Shown: positions 1 to 6,940 of the stretch, piece by piece
How the letters are laid out: every line of letters starts with the position of its first letter
Numbering within the stretch: the first letter of the stretch is position 1
Source: Holosporales bacterium
GTDB taxonomy: Bacteria > Pseudomonadota > Alphaproteobacteria > BNTO01
NCBI GenBank assembly: GCA_031257795.1
Contig: JAIRNW010000077.1
Location: 1-7,638 of the forward strand
DNA length: 7,638 nucleotides
Reading direction: 5' to 3'
The notes under the pieces: generated by a model
What the model was told of the DNA's origin: nothing
Seen by the model: the letters and a program-made list of their open reading frames with translations, nothing else
The model's database searches: none
Position numbers and translations under genes: made by a program

Positions 1-60
1 GCATTCGAGTATTGAAGCGACGAACTCGGGAATCGGTTTCAGAGCTTTTGCAACAGGCCT
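1..60 (+). repeat. Right half of a dispersed repeat element, cut by window edge
   Basis: Bases 1-30 match the right module seen elsewhere in this window: they begin GCATTCGAG, exactly like the reverse complement of 7622-7630, and continue with a CGACG block. Bases 33-59 match the reverse complement of 7373-7399 at 22 of 27 positions and look like a terminal inverted repeat ending in CAACAGGCC. The order right module then terminal repeat is the same as in the inverted element at the other window end (7571-7638). The left half would lie outside the window. The terminal sequence resembles the ends of some IS5-type elements, but that is from memory and unproven. Confidence 0.6.
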
Positions 61-116
61 ATTTACGTTTTATTTATCATGACACAGTATAATACGCAAT
101 AGAAGTATCAGGTTTG
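61..116 (+). other. Unique spacer with an isolated -10-like hexamer
   Basis: This AT-rich spacer separates two repeat elements. It contains a perfect TATAAT at 88-93, but no convincing -35 hexamer lies 16-18 bases upstream. If active it would read toward comF with a leader of about 180 bases that includes the whole 117-255 palindromic element. No gene is seen. Confidence 0.2.
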
Positions 117-255
117 GAACTCGTTGACATAATGATTTAAATTGGTCTTTTCTGCGTCGAATCCGGTGCAAAACTCATGTACGTTTAGTACACTCCGCTT
201 CTGCGCTCCGTTTCTCATGAAAAATTCTCAATTTAAATCTTATGTCAACTGGTTC
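117..255. repeat. Complete 139-bp MITE-like palindromic element
   Basis: Bases 117-144 and the reverse complement of 229-255 form a terminal inverted repeat of about 27 bases. Both start GAAC and contain GTTGACATAA; one base is inserted in the left arm and two bases differ near the outer end. The interior has a central stem-loop, TGTAC (178-182) with GTACA (188-192) around the loop GTTTA. Read on the minus strand, it has a left module with GCGCAGAAGCGGAG and a right module with ATTCGACG, matching elements at the other end of the window. It has no coding capacity, so it would need an enzyme supplied in trans if mobile. The right-hand repeat extends to 259, only 15 bases before the comF start. 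Confidence 0.75.
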
Positions 256-274
256 TTAGTGTTTTCGTAAACAA

Positions 275-1045
275 GTGTTTCTACGTTTCTCTCTTTTAAA
301 TGCGATCAAAGAAGCCCTTTTCCCCCTATCCTGCGCGTTTTGCGGGGAGCAAGTGGAGTGCTGCGACGCGTTATGCCCTAAGTGCTGGCTGTCTGTTAAT
401 TTTATAAACAGAAACACTTGTAAATATTGCGGGGCGGCCACGAACGATGAGTTGCAACAGCAAAAATACAACCCACACCCCTCTTTTCAATGCTGCTATT
501 CGTGCGCCAAAATCGCCAAAGCCCAGCCAGAACAAAATGAAATTTTAGCCTCTGTTCTTTATGATAATTTTATAAAAAAGTTTATACTCAAATTCAAAAA
601 CAAAAAAGAAATACGCCTTGCCAATCTATTCGCGAAATTATTTCATAAAGAGGACTTCCAAGGCGTTGACTACGTTATTCCTGTGCCGATACATCCCAAA
701 AAATTGTACAAAAGGACGTATAACCAGGCGGCTTTGCTCGTTTTTGCCCTGCAGCGCTTGTATGACGATTTTCCGGCGGTTGAGCTTAATCTTCTGAAAA
801 AAACGCGATTCACGGGAAGTCAGAAAGGCAAAAATATGCTCGAAAGAAGGAAAAACATCGCTGGGAGTTTTGTTGTGACTGAGGCTGGGAAAAAGCTGAT
901 TCCGGGCAAAATCATCGCAGTCGTGGACGATGTGGCGGCCTCTGGGGCCACGTTGTTGGAATGCAGAAGAGAGCTGAGAAAGGCCGGGGCGAACGAAGTG
1001 CGCTGCGTGGCGCTGGCGCGATCGCTTCCTGTGCCCCGCCGGTAG
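275..1045 (+). CDS. comF: ComF family protein (phosphoribosyltransferase-like)
   Basis: The 256-residue protein has the ComF layout. An N-terminal zinc region has cysteines at 20, 23, 34, 37, 49, 52, 73, 74 and 77 in CxxC pairs. A type I phosphoribosyltransferase domain follows, with PVPIHP, the R-x-YNQA motif at 147-152, and the PRPP-binding loop VVDDVAASGAT at 216-226. In naturally transformable bacteria ComF is a cytoplasmic protein needed for uptake or processing of DNA, but close homologues occur widely in non-competent bacteria and the substrate is unsettled. The start is GTG at 275: an in-frame stop lies at 257-259 and no ATG occurs before the cysteine region. No clear Shine-Dalgarno sequence is visible. 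It is convergent with uvrA and has no operon partner here. Family assignment is firm; a role in competence is inference. Confidence 0.93.
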   Translation: MFLRFSLLNAIKEALFPLSCAFCGEQVECCDALCPKCWLSVNFINRNTCKYCGAATNDELQQQKYNPHPSFQCCYSCAKIAKAQPEQNEILASVLYDNFIKKFILKFKNKKEIRLANLFAKLFHKEDFQGVDYVIPVPIHPKKLYKRTYNQAALLVFALQRLYDDFPAVELNLLKKTRFTGSQKGKNMLERRKNIAGSFVVTEAGKKLIPGKIIAVVDDVAASGATLLECRRELRKAGANEVRCVALARSLPVPRR

Positions 1046-1077
1046 CCACACAGCCTTCCCGCTACGCGGCGCTGGGG
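1034..1077 (+). terminator. GC-rich hairpin at the comF stop codon
   Basis: CCCCGCCGGTAGC (1034-1046) pairs imperfectly with GCTACGCGGCGCTGGGG (1061-1077) across a 14-base loop. The hairpin overlaps the last codons and stop of comF. No T-run follows, so it is not a standard intrinsic terminator. It could block ribosomes or protect the mRNA 3' end, or be another decayed repeat. Confidence 0.35.
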
Positions 1078-1089
1078 ACAGCAGCAAAT

Positions 1090-1116
1090 CTAAGAACCTG
1101 TTTATATAAGATTTAA
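1090..1116 (+). repeat. Second copy of the 139-bp element's terminal repeat
   Basis: These 27 bases match the reverse complement of 233-259 at 24 positions (CTAAGAACC, then a variable centre, then ATAAGATTTAA). comF is therefore bracketed by inverted copies of the same terminus. Downstream, GCGTACT (1118-1124) looks like one half of the GTAC stem-loop, followed directly by right-module copies, which suggests an internally deleted element. Confidence 0.7.
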
Positions 1117-1125
1117 GGCGTACTG

Positions 1126-1240
1126 TCGAGGCGAGCAACATCGGGATCCAGGCAAAGTTGCAGACCTTGTTGGAGTGCCGTTCGAGGCGAGCAACATCGG
1201 GAGCCAGGCAAAGTTGCTGCAGACCTTGTTGGAGTGCCGT
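1126..1240 (+). repeat. Two-copy tandem repeat containing the right module
   Basis: Copy 1 (1126-1181, 56 bases) and copy 2 (1182-1240, 59 bases) are nearly identical. Both start TCGAGGCGAGCAACATCGGG and end TTGTTGGAGTGCCGT. They differ by one substitution and by an extra CTG-type triplet in copy 2. GAGGCGAGCAAC corresponds to the right module GAGCCGAGCAAC at 7456-7467. The segment GCAAAGTTGCAG recurs inverted at 6544-6555, and the sequence just after the array, CGACGACACCAC (1242-1253), recurs at 6569-6580. The repeat lies in the 3' untranslated region shared by convergent comF and uvrA. Confidence 0.8.
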
Positions 1241-1270
1241 TCGACGACACCACAGTTCACTTGTGATTGG

Positions 1271-4200
1271 CTATAGGGACGAGGCAGACGCACGGCGCGC
1301 ACGCGTTGCCCCCTCTCGCTTTCCCAAAAACGGCTTCAGGTAGCGGCCGGTGATGCTGTGCTGGTTGTCTGCAACATCCTCCGGCGTTCCCTCTGCAACG
1401 ATCGTGCCACCGTCGTCGCCTCCATCTGGCCCCAAGTCTATGAGCCAATCTGCCACCTTGATAACGTCCAGGTTGTGCTCTATTATTATAACGCTGTTCC
1501 CCTGATCCACCAGCTTGTCTAGCACCTCGATCAATTTGCGGATGTCCTCAAAGTGCAGTCCGGTTGTTGGTTCATCCAAAATGTACAGGGTCTTCCCAGT
1601 GGCTTTGCGGCACAGCTCTTTCGCCAGCTTTATCCGCTGCGCCTCACCGCCAGACAGCGAAGTTGCAGGATGCCCAATCGAAAGATAGCCCAAGCCAACG
1701 TCTTGCAAGCTCTTAAGCTTGTTCCAAATGCTTGGCTGATTTTCAAAAAAAACAACCCCCTCATCTATGCTCATATCCAATATATCTGCGATATTGTGAT
1801 TCTTATATTGTATCAGCAGCGTCTCCTTATTATACCTCTTCCCTCGACACTGATCACACTGCACATAAACATCCGGCAGAAAATGCATTTCGATCTTCAG
1901 CTGCCCATCCCCTTGGCACGCCTCGCATCGCCCGCCTTTTATATTGAAGGAAAAGCGCCCGTGCGTATAGCCGCGCGCCTTGGCCTCAGGCAGCGAAGCG
2001 AACCATTCGCGAATCATAGAAAAGCAGCCGACATACGTTCCCGGGTTAGAGCGCGGGGTGCGCCCAATTGGGGACTGGTCTATGTCTATAATCTTATTAA
2101 TATTTTCTACGCCGCTGATTCCGCCGCAATTGCTATGGTCTATGTCTTCTCCGCGCAGTTTTTTCTCCAGATTTTTGAACACACCCTCCAGGACCAGGCT
2201 GGATTTCCCGCTTCCTGAAACCCCAGTCACACATACAAAACGCCCGAGAGGGATTCGTGCCGTAACGTTCTTGAGGTTGTGTACACGCACATTTGCAGCT
2301 ATCAGCCACGGGACATTTCCCCACTTCGCAGGATCCCCGGCTCCCCCTCTCCACGCCGGGGTCTCGACCTTTTGAATGGCCATCCTCATCCTTTTCATAG
2401 ACTTCATGGCCTTCATGCCAGTAGCCTTCCACAATCCACCAGACGTTTCCGCGGAATGTCGCAAAGCCGTATTAATTGGCCGGCGTATTTCCGGAACAGT
2501 GATTTTTTTCAGCCCAGTCAGATACGCGGCTGTCAAGCTTCTCTCCGCCTTCATAACGTCCTGAAGCTCGCCGCTAGCCACAACTTCACCACCGCAAATA
2601 CCAGCCTTTGGCCCTATGTCGATAACCCAATCCGCCTGTCGAATCGCGTCCTCATCGTGCTCCACCACAATCACGGAATTCCCGAGGTCCCGCAGCCTCT
2701 TTATGGTCTGCAGTAGGCGGTCGTTATCGCGCTGGTGCAGGCCAATGGACGGCTCGTCTAGCACATACAAAACGCCGCTTAAGCCAGAGCCGATCTGAGA
2801 TGCCAGCCTGATTCGCTGGCTTTCCCCGCCAGATAGGGTTTCCGATCTTCTAGAGAGTGATATATAGCCGAGCCCAACGTCTTTGAGGAATGTGAGGCGG
2901 TTGTTTATTTCGTCTATCACTTTTTCCCCTATTTTTGCGTCTTTAGGAGAGAGATGCAGATTTTTGAACCAATTCGAGGCTTCAAAAATGGAAAGGGCTG
3001 AAACCTCCGCTATATTGCGCCCATTTATTTTCACGCACAGTGCTTCCGGCTTGAGACGCCGCCCGAGGCACTTGGAGCAAGGGCACGTTGTTTGTAGGGG
3101 AGCTATTTTTTCGCGCGCCGAATTGCTCTCAACCTCATTTAGGCGGCGATTCAAGATGTTGAGCACGCCCTCAAACGGCTTATTGAAATGCAAAACCTTA
3201 TTTCTAGTAACAACTTGCATAGGGATTTGCGTTTCTTCTGTCCCATTGAGGATGATGTCTTTGTGCTCTTGCGACAAGGCGGAAAATGGGATTGTGGTTG
3301 GGATGCCGTACATTTTGGCGACGGCCTCGATTAGGGCCTGGTAATATTTGCGAATTCTTTGCAAGCCATAAATGGACGCTGTGTCATCGGTGAGGCAGAT
3401 AATCGCCCCCTGTTTGAGACTCAACGACCAATTTATTATCTTATACACATCGAATTTGTATTCGATCCCGAGCCCATTACATTTTGTGCACGCACCTTGC
3501 GGGTTATTAAAGGAGAACAGGCGCGGCTCAATCTCCTCTATCGAAAATCCGGTCTCGGGGCAGGCGAATTTCTCAGACAAGATCAGTAATTGGTCAGAGT
3601 GATGGATTTTTGCGACGTGTTGCGGCTTTTTCCCCTTTGTCTCCCGAGGCTCTGCGGTTTTACTGCCCGCATTGTTCTTTTGAACTGTGACTTGTTGAAT
3701 CCAAATTATTCCATTCGTGAGTTTTACGGTTGTTTCAAGTGAGGCAACCAAACGCGTCCTCCACGCACCTTCCAGCATTTTATCGCTCGGAATAATCAGT
3801 CGATCCACGACGATCGCTATCGTATTCTTTTCATTTCCGTCCAGCGCCGGTAGGGAGTCGATATCATACAGAACTCCATTTATAATAACCCTCTGAAAAC
3901 CTTGCTTTTTGTATTCATTGAGCTCTTTCTTATATTCCCCTTTCTTCTCCCTCACCACTGGGGCGAGGACATAGAACTTGGCTCCTTCCCCCAGCTTCAC
4001 AATCTTCTCAACCATCTGATCTATAGACTGCGCCTCTATTGGCCGGCCGGTTGACGGCGAATACGGCACGCCAATTCTTGCGAACAGCAGCCTCATGTAA
4101 TCGTGAATTTCCGTTACTGTGCCAACGGTTGAGCGCGGGTTGTGGGAGCGGGCCTTTTGGTTTATGGAGATTGCTGGGCTGAGGCCGCTGATGTGGTCGA

Positions 4201-4423
4201 CGTCCGGCTTGTCCATCATGTGCAGGAATTGCCGCGCATACACCGAGAGGCTCTCGACGTATCGCCGCTGGCCTTCGGCGTAAATGGTGTCAAAGGCCAA
4301 GGACGATTTCCCTGAACCGCTAACGCCTGTTATGACGACGAACTTGTTCTTAGGGATATCCACACTGATATTCCTGAGATTGTGGGTCCGCGCCCCTTTA
4401 ACTTTTATGAAACTCTCCTGCAT
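1271..4423 (-). CDS. uvrA: UvrA, excinuclease ABC subunit A
   Basis: UvrA is the damage-sensing ATPase of nucleotide excision repair; it scans DNA as a dimer and loads UvrB. The protein (1050 residues) has both ABC modules: Walker A at 33-40 and 734-741 (GVSGSGKS), signatures LSGGESQR at 530-537 and LSGGEAQR at 923-930, and Walker B LDEP at 555-558 and 949-952. The second zinc finger is intact (Cys 833, 836, 856, 859). The first has Cys 288, 312 and 315 but Thr at 291. The protein is about 110 residues longer than the usual 940, through a Lys-rich insertion around 245-282, an insertion around 650-705 with MKAMKSMKRMRMA, and a basic C-terminal tail. The ATG at 4423 places the start nine residues before GARTHNLRN, as in relatives; a GTG at 4450 would add nine residues without support. 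TATACT at 4440-4445 (minus strand) could be a -10 box just upstream. All key ATPase residues are present, so it should be functional. Confidence 0.97.
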   Translation of the reverse strand: MQESFIKVKGARTHNLRNISVDIPKNKFVVITGVSGSGKSSLAFDTIYAEGQRRYVESLSVYARQFLHMMDKPDVDHISGLSPAISINQKARSHNPRSTVGTVTEIHDYMRLLFARIGVPYSPSTGRPIEAQSIDQMVEKIVKLGEGAKFYVLAPVVREKKGEYKKELNEYKKQGFQRVIINGVLYDIDSLPALDGNEKNTIAIVVDRLIIPSDKMLEGAWRTRLVASLETTVKLTNGIIWIQQVTVQKNNAGSKTAEPRETKGKKPQHVAKIHHSDQLLILSEKFACPETGFSIEEIEPRLFSFNNPQGACTKCNGLGIEYKFDVYKIINWSLSLKQGAIICLTDDTASIYGLQRIRKYYQALIEAVAKMYGIPTTIPFSALSQEHKDIILNGTEETQIPMQVVTRNKVLHFNKPFEGVLNILNRRLNEVESNSAREKIAPLQTTCPCSKCLGRRLKPEALCVKINGRNIAEVSALSIFEASNWFKNLHLSPKDAKIGEKVIDEINNRLTFLKDVGLGYISLSRRSETLSGGESQRIRLASQIGSGLSGVLYVLDEPSIGLHQRDNDRLLQTIKRLRDLGNSVIVVEHDEDAIRQADWVIDIGPKAGICGGEVVASGELQDVMKAERSLTAAYLTGLKKITVPEIRRPINTALRHSAETSGGLWKATGMKAMKSMKRMRMAIQKVETPAWRGGAGDPAKWGNVPWLIAANVRVHNLKNVTARIPLGRFVCVTGVSGSGKSSLVLEGVFKNLEKKLRGEDIDHSNCGGISGVENINKIIDIDQSPIGRTPRSNPGTYVGCFSMIREWFASLPEAKARGYTHGRFSFNIKGGRCEACQGDGQLKIEMHFLPDVYVQCDQCRGKRYNKETLLIQYKNHNIADILDMSIDEGVVFFENQPSIWNKLKSLQDVGLGYLSIGHPATSLSGGEAQRIKLAKELCRKATGKTLYILDEPTTGLHFEDIRKLIEVLDKLVDQGNSVIIIEHNLDVIKVADWLIDLGPDGGDDGGTIVAEGTPEDVADNQHSITGRYLKPFLGKREGATRARRASASSL

Positions 4424-4523
4424 ATTCCAACGGTCTAGCAGTATACACACCGTATTCTACAAGAAATTACGGTGGAAAAACATTAGAAAAAGCATATCAA
4501 GCACAATCTTCTGAAAGAGGTCC

Positions 4524-4592
4524 AATCTACATCCACCAATTCTTTCTGCAACAGAGCATAATCCACAACCACCAATTCTCTCGGAAACAGAG
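4524..4592 (-). repeat. 36-bp period imperfect tandem repeat after the kinase-like gene
   Basis: The 33-base units at 4524-4556 and 4560-4592 agree at 28 positions and are spaced by three bases, giving a 36-base period. A third, weaker copy may lie at about 4490-4520. The array sits just 3' of the stop codon of the minus-strand kinase-like gene. In that gene's frame it stays open for 37 codons to a TAA at 4483-4485, encoding related segments RELVVVDY and KELVDVDW. GAAAGAGGTCCAAT (4513-4526) recurs inverted at 7568-7581. Confidence 0.65.
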
Positions 4593-4596
4593 GGAC

Positions 4597-6435
4597 TTAC
4601 GAGGCTGGCTGTGCTTCTTCTAATTCTAGCTTTTCCTTGAGTTCGAAAATGTCATCTCCAGTGAAGTTCAGTTGTCTCTTCATATACTCCACATACTCTT
4701 CTGGGATGTGATCATATTTCAGCATCACAACAATTAAATTCGCCTCTGCCTCTACAAAAGCCTGGCTTCCTTCTTCATAGATTTGATGCGGTGATTCCAA
4801 ATCCACGTTCAGATCCAACGGTATGTCTTCTTGCTGTACAAACTCAGAGATGTTCCCACCAGGCCACACATTTTTCAAACGTAACGGCCACACCCTTTTA
4901 AGGATAAAGTTTCTCATTTCCTTTTGTGGTGGGCAAATTCCGTCTTTACACAGCTTCCGCGGACCTCTGTCGGAGAAAAAGGAATTAAGTTGCGCCTTTA
5001 TAGTTTCAGAAAATGTATAATTTATAAAAAATGAGGCAAACAGCTTCTTATCTTTCGCGTCATCATGTAACGAGGCGTATATTTCCGAAAAAATGTTTTT
5101 TAGACAATGTTCTACTATTGGAATCAGGTGAAAAAACTTGAAGTCCAAGCTATTTGCATAAAGCTTCGAGATGTCATCTTCTTCCATTCCTGCGTCTATA
5201 ATAGTAAAAGTTGCTGGAGTTTGTTCATTTGCCTCCTTATAAAACGCATTCCTTGCATGGAAGTCTCCATGCACTGCTTTGCCAGCTTGAAGTGCTTGAA
5301 ACATGCCTAGATAAGCCTCACTTGCTGCTTTTTGTAGACTATCATCAATATCAACATTGCGAATAATTTCACGTAGAACTTTCCCGGGGGCGATTCGCAT
5401 GATTTGTATACTATTATCTCCGCGTAGAGCAATATTGCAAACAAAATTATCGTCACTTAGTTCATTTGTCGTACAAGCCACCAATACTCCCTCTTTGTCA
5501 AAAGAACCGTACATGAAGGGGTAGAGGTATTGAAAAACTGTGTTGTTATTAGAAGATTGTGAAAACTGCACAACTCCTGGGCTTACCTCTTCCCAGCCGT
5601 TAGAAAGGAGTGTTTGTCTTAGCTTGTTTGCTTTAGTGATTTCCATAGCAAGCTCGTCAGATCCGCACTTTGCTATAAAGTGTTGATTCCCAATTGTTAT
5701 GCTAGCAAAAAAAGATTTTGATGCCCCAGCTGACAGCTCAAGAGGAACAACAGACAGCTCGGCTTGATCTGATGGAAATACGCGTCTGAAATCAGGGTTT
5801 TTGAGCATTGCTCTAATTGCAAATTTTTGTACATATTCCAACAGTGGGTGCTTTATTGTGCTGTTCTCTGGAAGTTTATGTCCGATATACTTGTCGATAT
5901 CAACCTGCCTGCCTGGTGTAGTGTAAAATTGTGTATCGATGTAGAACTCAGGAACGGACATTTCTCCGTTGTCACCTATTTCTATTTGATTTCCAGATGC
6001 AACAACGAATTGCTGGCTATTTGCAGCGGCAGAAGGCTGCACAAACGTGACATTAACACTCACAGTTGCAAGAGGAGTTTCGGGCCTTTCGGCCAGAATA
6101 ATTATTCCCTCAAGGTTTACAGGTTCTCCGTCTACGACTACAGCTGGAGCTGCGCTATTTACCAATATTCTGCTGTCATTAGACGTTGTGTCTTGCACAG
6201 ATGGAGGAGCGTCTTGAATCAGCGTGCTTTGCGCGACACTGGTGTTCAAAGACACTGATTGAGCAGAATGCGCCGTCGCTTGGCACAGTAAAATGCAAAG
6301 CATTAAGATCTTGCCATTAAAGCGTCCAAAACCATAAAGAGTTTGTTGTTTTGCTAAATCGATTCCACGACAAAGCCTGCAACTGTGCTGTGAGGCTTCT
6401 TCCCCAAATTCTTTTTGTAACTCTGTATATTTCAT
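4597..6435 (-). CDS. Predicted secreted protein with APH/ABC1-like kinase fold
   Basis: I do not recognise a named family, but the kinase-fold landmarks are clear in the 612-residue protein. There is a phosphate-loop-like SAGASKSFF at 235-243, a beta-3 Lys256 in FIAKC, candidate helix-C Glu at 261 or 265, and a hinge-like FQYLYPFMY at 301-309. The catalytic loop is HGDFHARN at 389-396 (Asp391, Asn396), and the metal-binding aspartate is in IIDAG (Asp414). This pattern is typical of aminoglycoside phosphotransferase, choline kinase and ABC1 relatives. A hydrophobic stretch at about 43-51 followed by AHSA-QS near 55-60 looks like a signal peptide, unusually preceded by 41 residues. Residues about 60-170 are Ser/Thr/Val-rich; the C-terminus is helical and acidic. 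Cysteine pairs 321/333 and 496/501 could form disulfides after export. Start at 6435 is chosen for its Shine-Dalgarno; an ATG at 6495 lacks one. uvrA lies about 170 bases downstream on the same strand. Substrate and role are unknown; an effector function is inference. Confidence 0.7.
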   Translation of the reverse strand: MKYTELQKEFGEEASQHSCRLCRGIDLAKQQTLYGFGRFNGKILMLCILLCQATAHSAQSVSLNTSVAQSTLIQDAPPSVQDTTSNDSRILVNSAAPAVVVDGEPVNLEGIIILAERPETPLATVSVNVTFVQPSAAANSQQFVVASGNQIEIGDNGEMSVPEFYIDTQFYTTPGRQVDIDKYIGHKLPENSTIKHPLLEYVQKFAIRAMLKNPDFRRVFPSDQAELSVVPLELSAGASKSFFASITIGNQHFIAKCGSDELAMEITKANKLRQTLLSNGWEEVSPGVVQFSQSSNNNTVFQYLYPFMYGSFDKEGVLVACTTNELSDDNFVCNIALRGDNSIQIMRIAPGKVLREIIRNVDIDDSLQKAASEAYLGMFQALQAGKAVHGDFHARNAFYKEANEQTPATFTIIDAGMEEDDISKLYANSLDFKFFHLIPIVEHCLKNIFSEIYASLHDDAKDKKLFASFFINYTFSETIKAQLNSFFSDRGPRKLCKDGICPPQKEMRNFILKRVWPLRLKNVWPGGNISEFVQQEDIPLDLNVDLESPHQIYEEGSQAFVEAEANLIVVMLKYDHIPEEYVEYMKRQLNFTGDDIFELKEKLELEEAQPAS

Positions 6436-6442
6436 CCTCTTT

Positions 6443-6447
6443 TCCTT
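6443..6447 (-). promoter_or_regulatory. Ribosome binding site fixing the kinase-like gene start
   Basis: On the minus strand, AAGGA stands seven bases before the ATG at 6435, followed by a purine-rich AAAGAGG. The upstream in-frame ATG at 6495 has only AT-rich sequence before it. This supports the shorter, 612-residue product rather than one with 20 more residues. Confidence 0.6.
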
Positions 6448-6564
6448 AGATGAATTTTGCTCACGTTTAGAGTATGCTACATCTTGTTTATACATTGCAA
6501 GTTAAATATAAAAATAGATTGTGACTAAAATGATTAATAAAGCCTGCAACTTTGCAGTGGCGCC

Positions 6565-6650
6565 AATCCGACGACACCACCAGGGCCTTTTAGGCCTTAC
6601 ACAAATGCAGCAAAATTCCTAAGCTTTTAATTCCCACGCTTCGTCGGATT
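6565..6650. repeat. Inverted repeat with nested GGCCT hairpin
   Basis: AATCCGACGA (6565-6574) is the exact reverse complement of TCGTCGGATT (6641-6650). Inside lies a compact hairpin GGCCT-TTT-AGGCC (6584-6596). The 86-base structure could fold as a leader or small RNA upstream of the small ORF at 6676, or be a remnant of a palindromic element. CGACGACACCAC within it (6569-6580) also occurs beside the tandem repeat at 1242-1253. Confidence 0.45.
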
Positions 6651-6675
6651 TCTGCCAGTTTTACCGGAGAACTAA

Positions 6676-6828
6676 ATGGCCTTGCGATACCACAAACTTT
6701 TTGTGACTGTGTACGCTCAACACCCAACGATTCCAAAAATCTCTGGTTTATTCTTCCGCCTTTATTCAGCGTGGTTTATTAAGACAACGCTGTTAAGTTG
6801 TTATGTGTTTCATTTCACAGATAAATAA
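6676..6828 (+). CDS. Possible 50-residue small protein
   Basis: The ORF starts at ATG 6676, five bases after GGAGA (6666-6670), a good Shine-Dalgarno sequence at normal spacing, and ends at TAA 6826-6828. The product begins MALRYHKLF and has a hydrophobic, aromatic-rich region in the second half (LFFRLYSAW, then TLLSCYVF), which could be a weak membrane segment. It is not recognised. It overlaps a 15-base sequence that recurs inverted at 7510-7524, so it may be only a chance ORF in repeat DNA. Confidence 0.3.
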   Translation: MALRYHKLFVTVYAQHPTIPKISGLFFRLYSAWFIKTTLLSCYVFHFTDK

Positions 6829-6875
6829 TTTTGCGGCGGAGACACGTAGGGTGTTTAGTGACTGTGTTATATGAT

Positions 6876-6904
6876 TTGAATTTTTTTCATATGTGTAGTA
6901 TGAC
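6876..6904 (+). promoter_or_regulatory. Candidate promoter for yajC
   Basis: TTGAAT (6876-6881) and TATGAC (6899-6904) are separated by exactly 17 bases; each matches the sigma-70 consensus at four of six positions. Transcription would begin near 6911, about 30 bases before the ATG at 6941. A T-run fills part of the spacer. Confidence 0.35.
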
Positions 6905-6940
6905 TCACGATAGATTGGTTTTTTGTCCTCGTTTTTTACT

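Larger units (their letters stand above)
6496..6940. other. Long divergent spacer with repeat remnants
   Basis: About 445 bases separate the kinase-like gene region from yajC. Besides the features listed separately, it contains a 14-base palindrome CTGCAACTTTGCAG (6543-6556); a hairpin CACAAA-CTT-TTTGTG (6691-6705); a 6-base stem CAGCGT/ACGCTG (6767-6772 and 6787-6792); and GGAGACACGTAG (6838-6849), a fragment of the left module at 7536-7547. The 15 bases 6697-6711 recur exactly inverted at 7510-7524. It looks like a graveyard of decayed repeat copies; no tRNA or rRNA is seen. Confidence 0.5.

Noticed and set aside
150..175. tRNA T-loop-like TCGAATCCGG
   Set aside because: No cloverleaf can be drawn around it; the segment is the right module of the palindromic element.
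638..1141. 167-codon open frame on the minus strand
   Set aside because: It is antisense to comF, with no recognisable motifs, and its start lies in the downstream spacer.
1126..1240. CRISPR array
   Set aside because: Only two units directly abut with no variable spacers, and no cas genes are present.
1553..2218. 221-codon open frame on the plus strand
   Set aside because: It lies wholly inside uvrA on the opposite strand, and the uvrA reading has all family motifs; this is an antisense shadow.
4424..4450. Extended uvrA start at GTG 4450
   Set aside because: The nine extra residues are not expected in UvrA, there is no ribosome binding site, and a possible -10 box lies within them.
6436..6495. 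Extended start of the kinase-like protein at ATG 6495
   Set aside because: It has no Shine-Dalgarno sequence, while the ATG at 6435 has AAGGA at good spacing.
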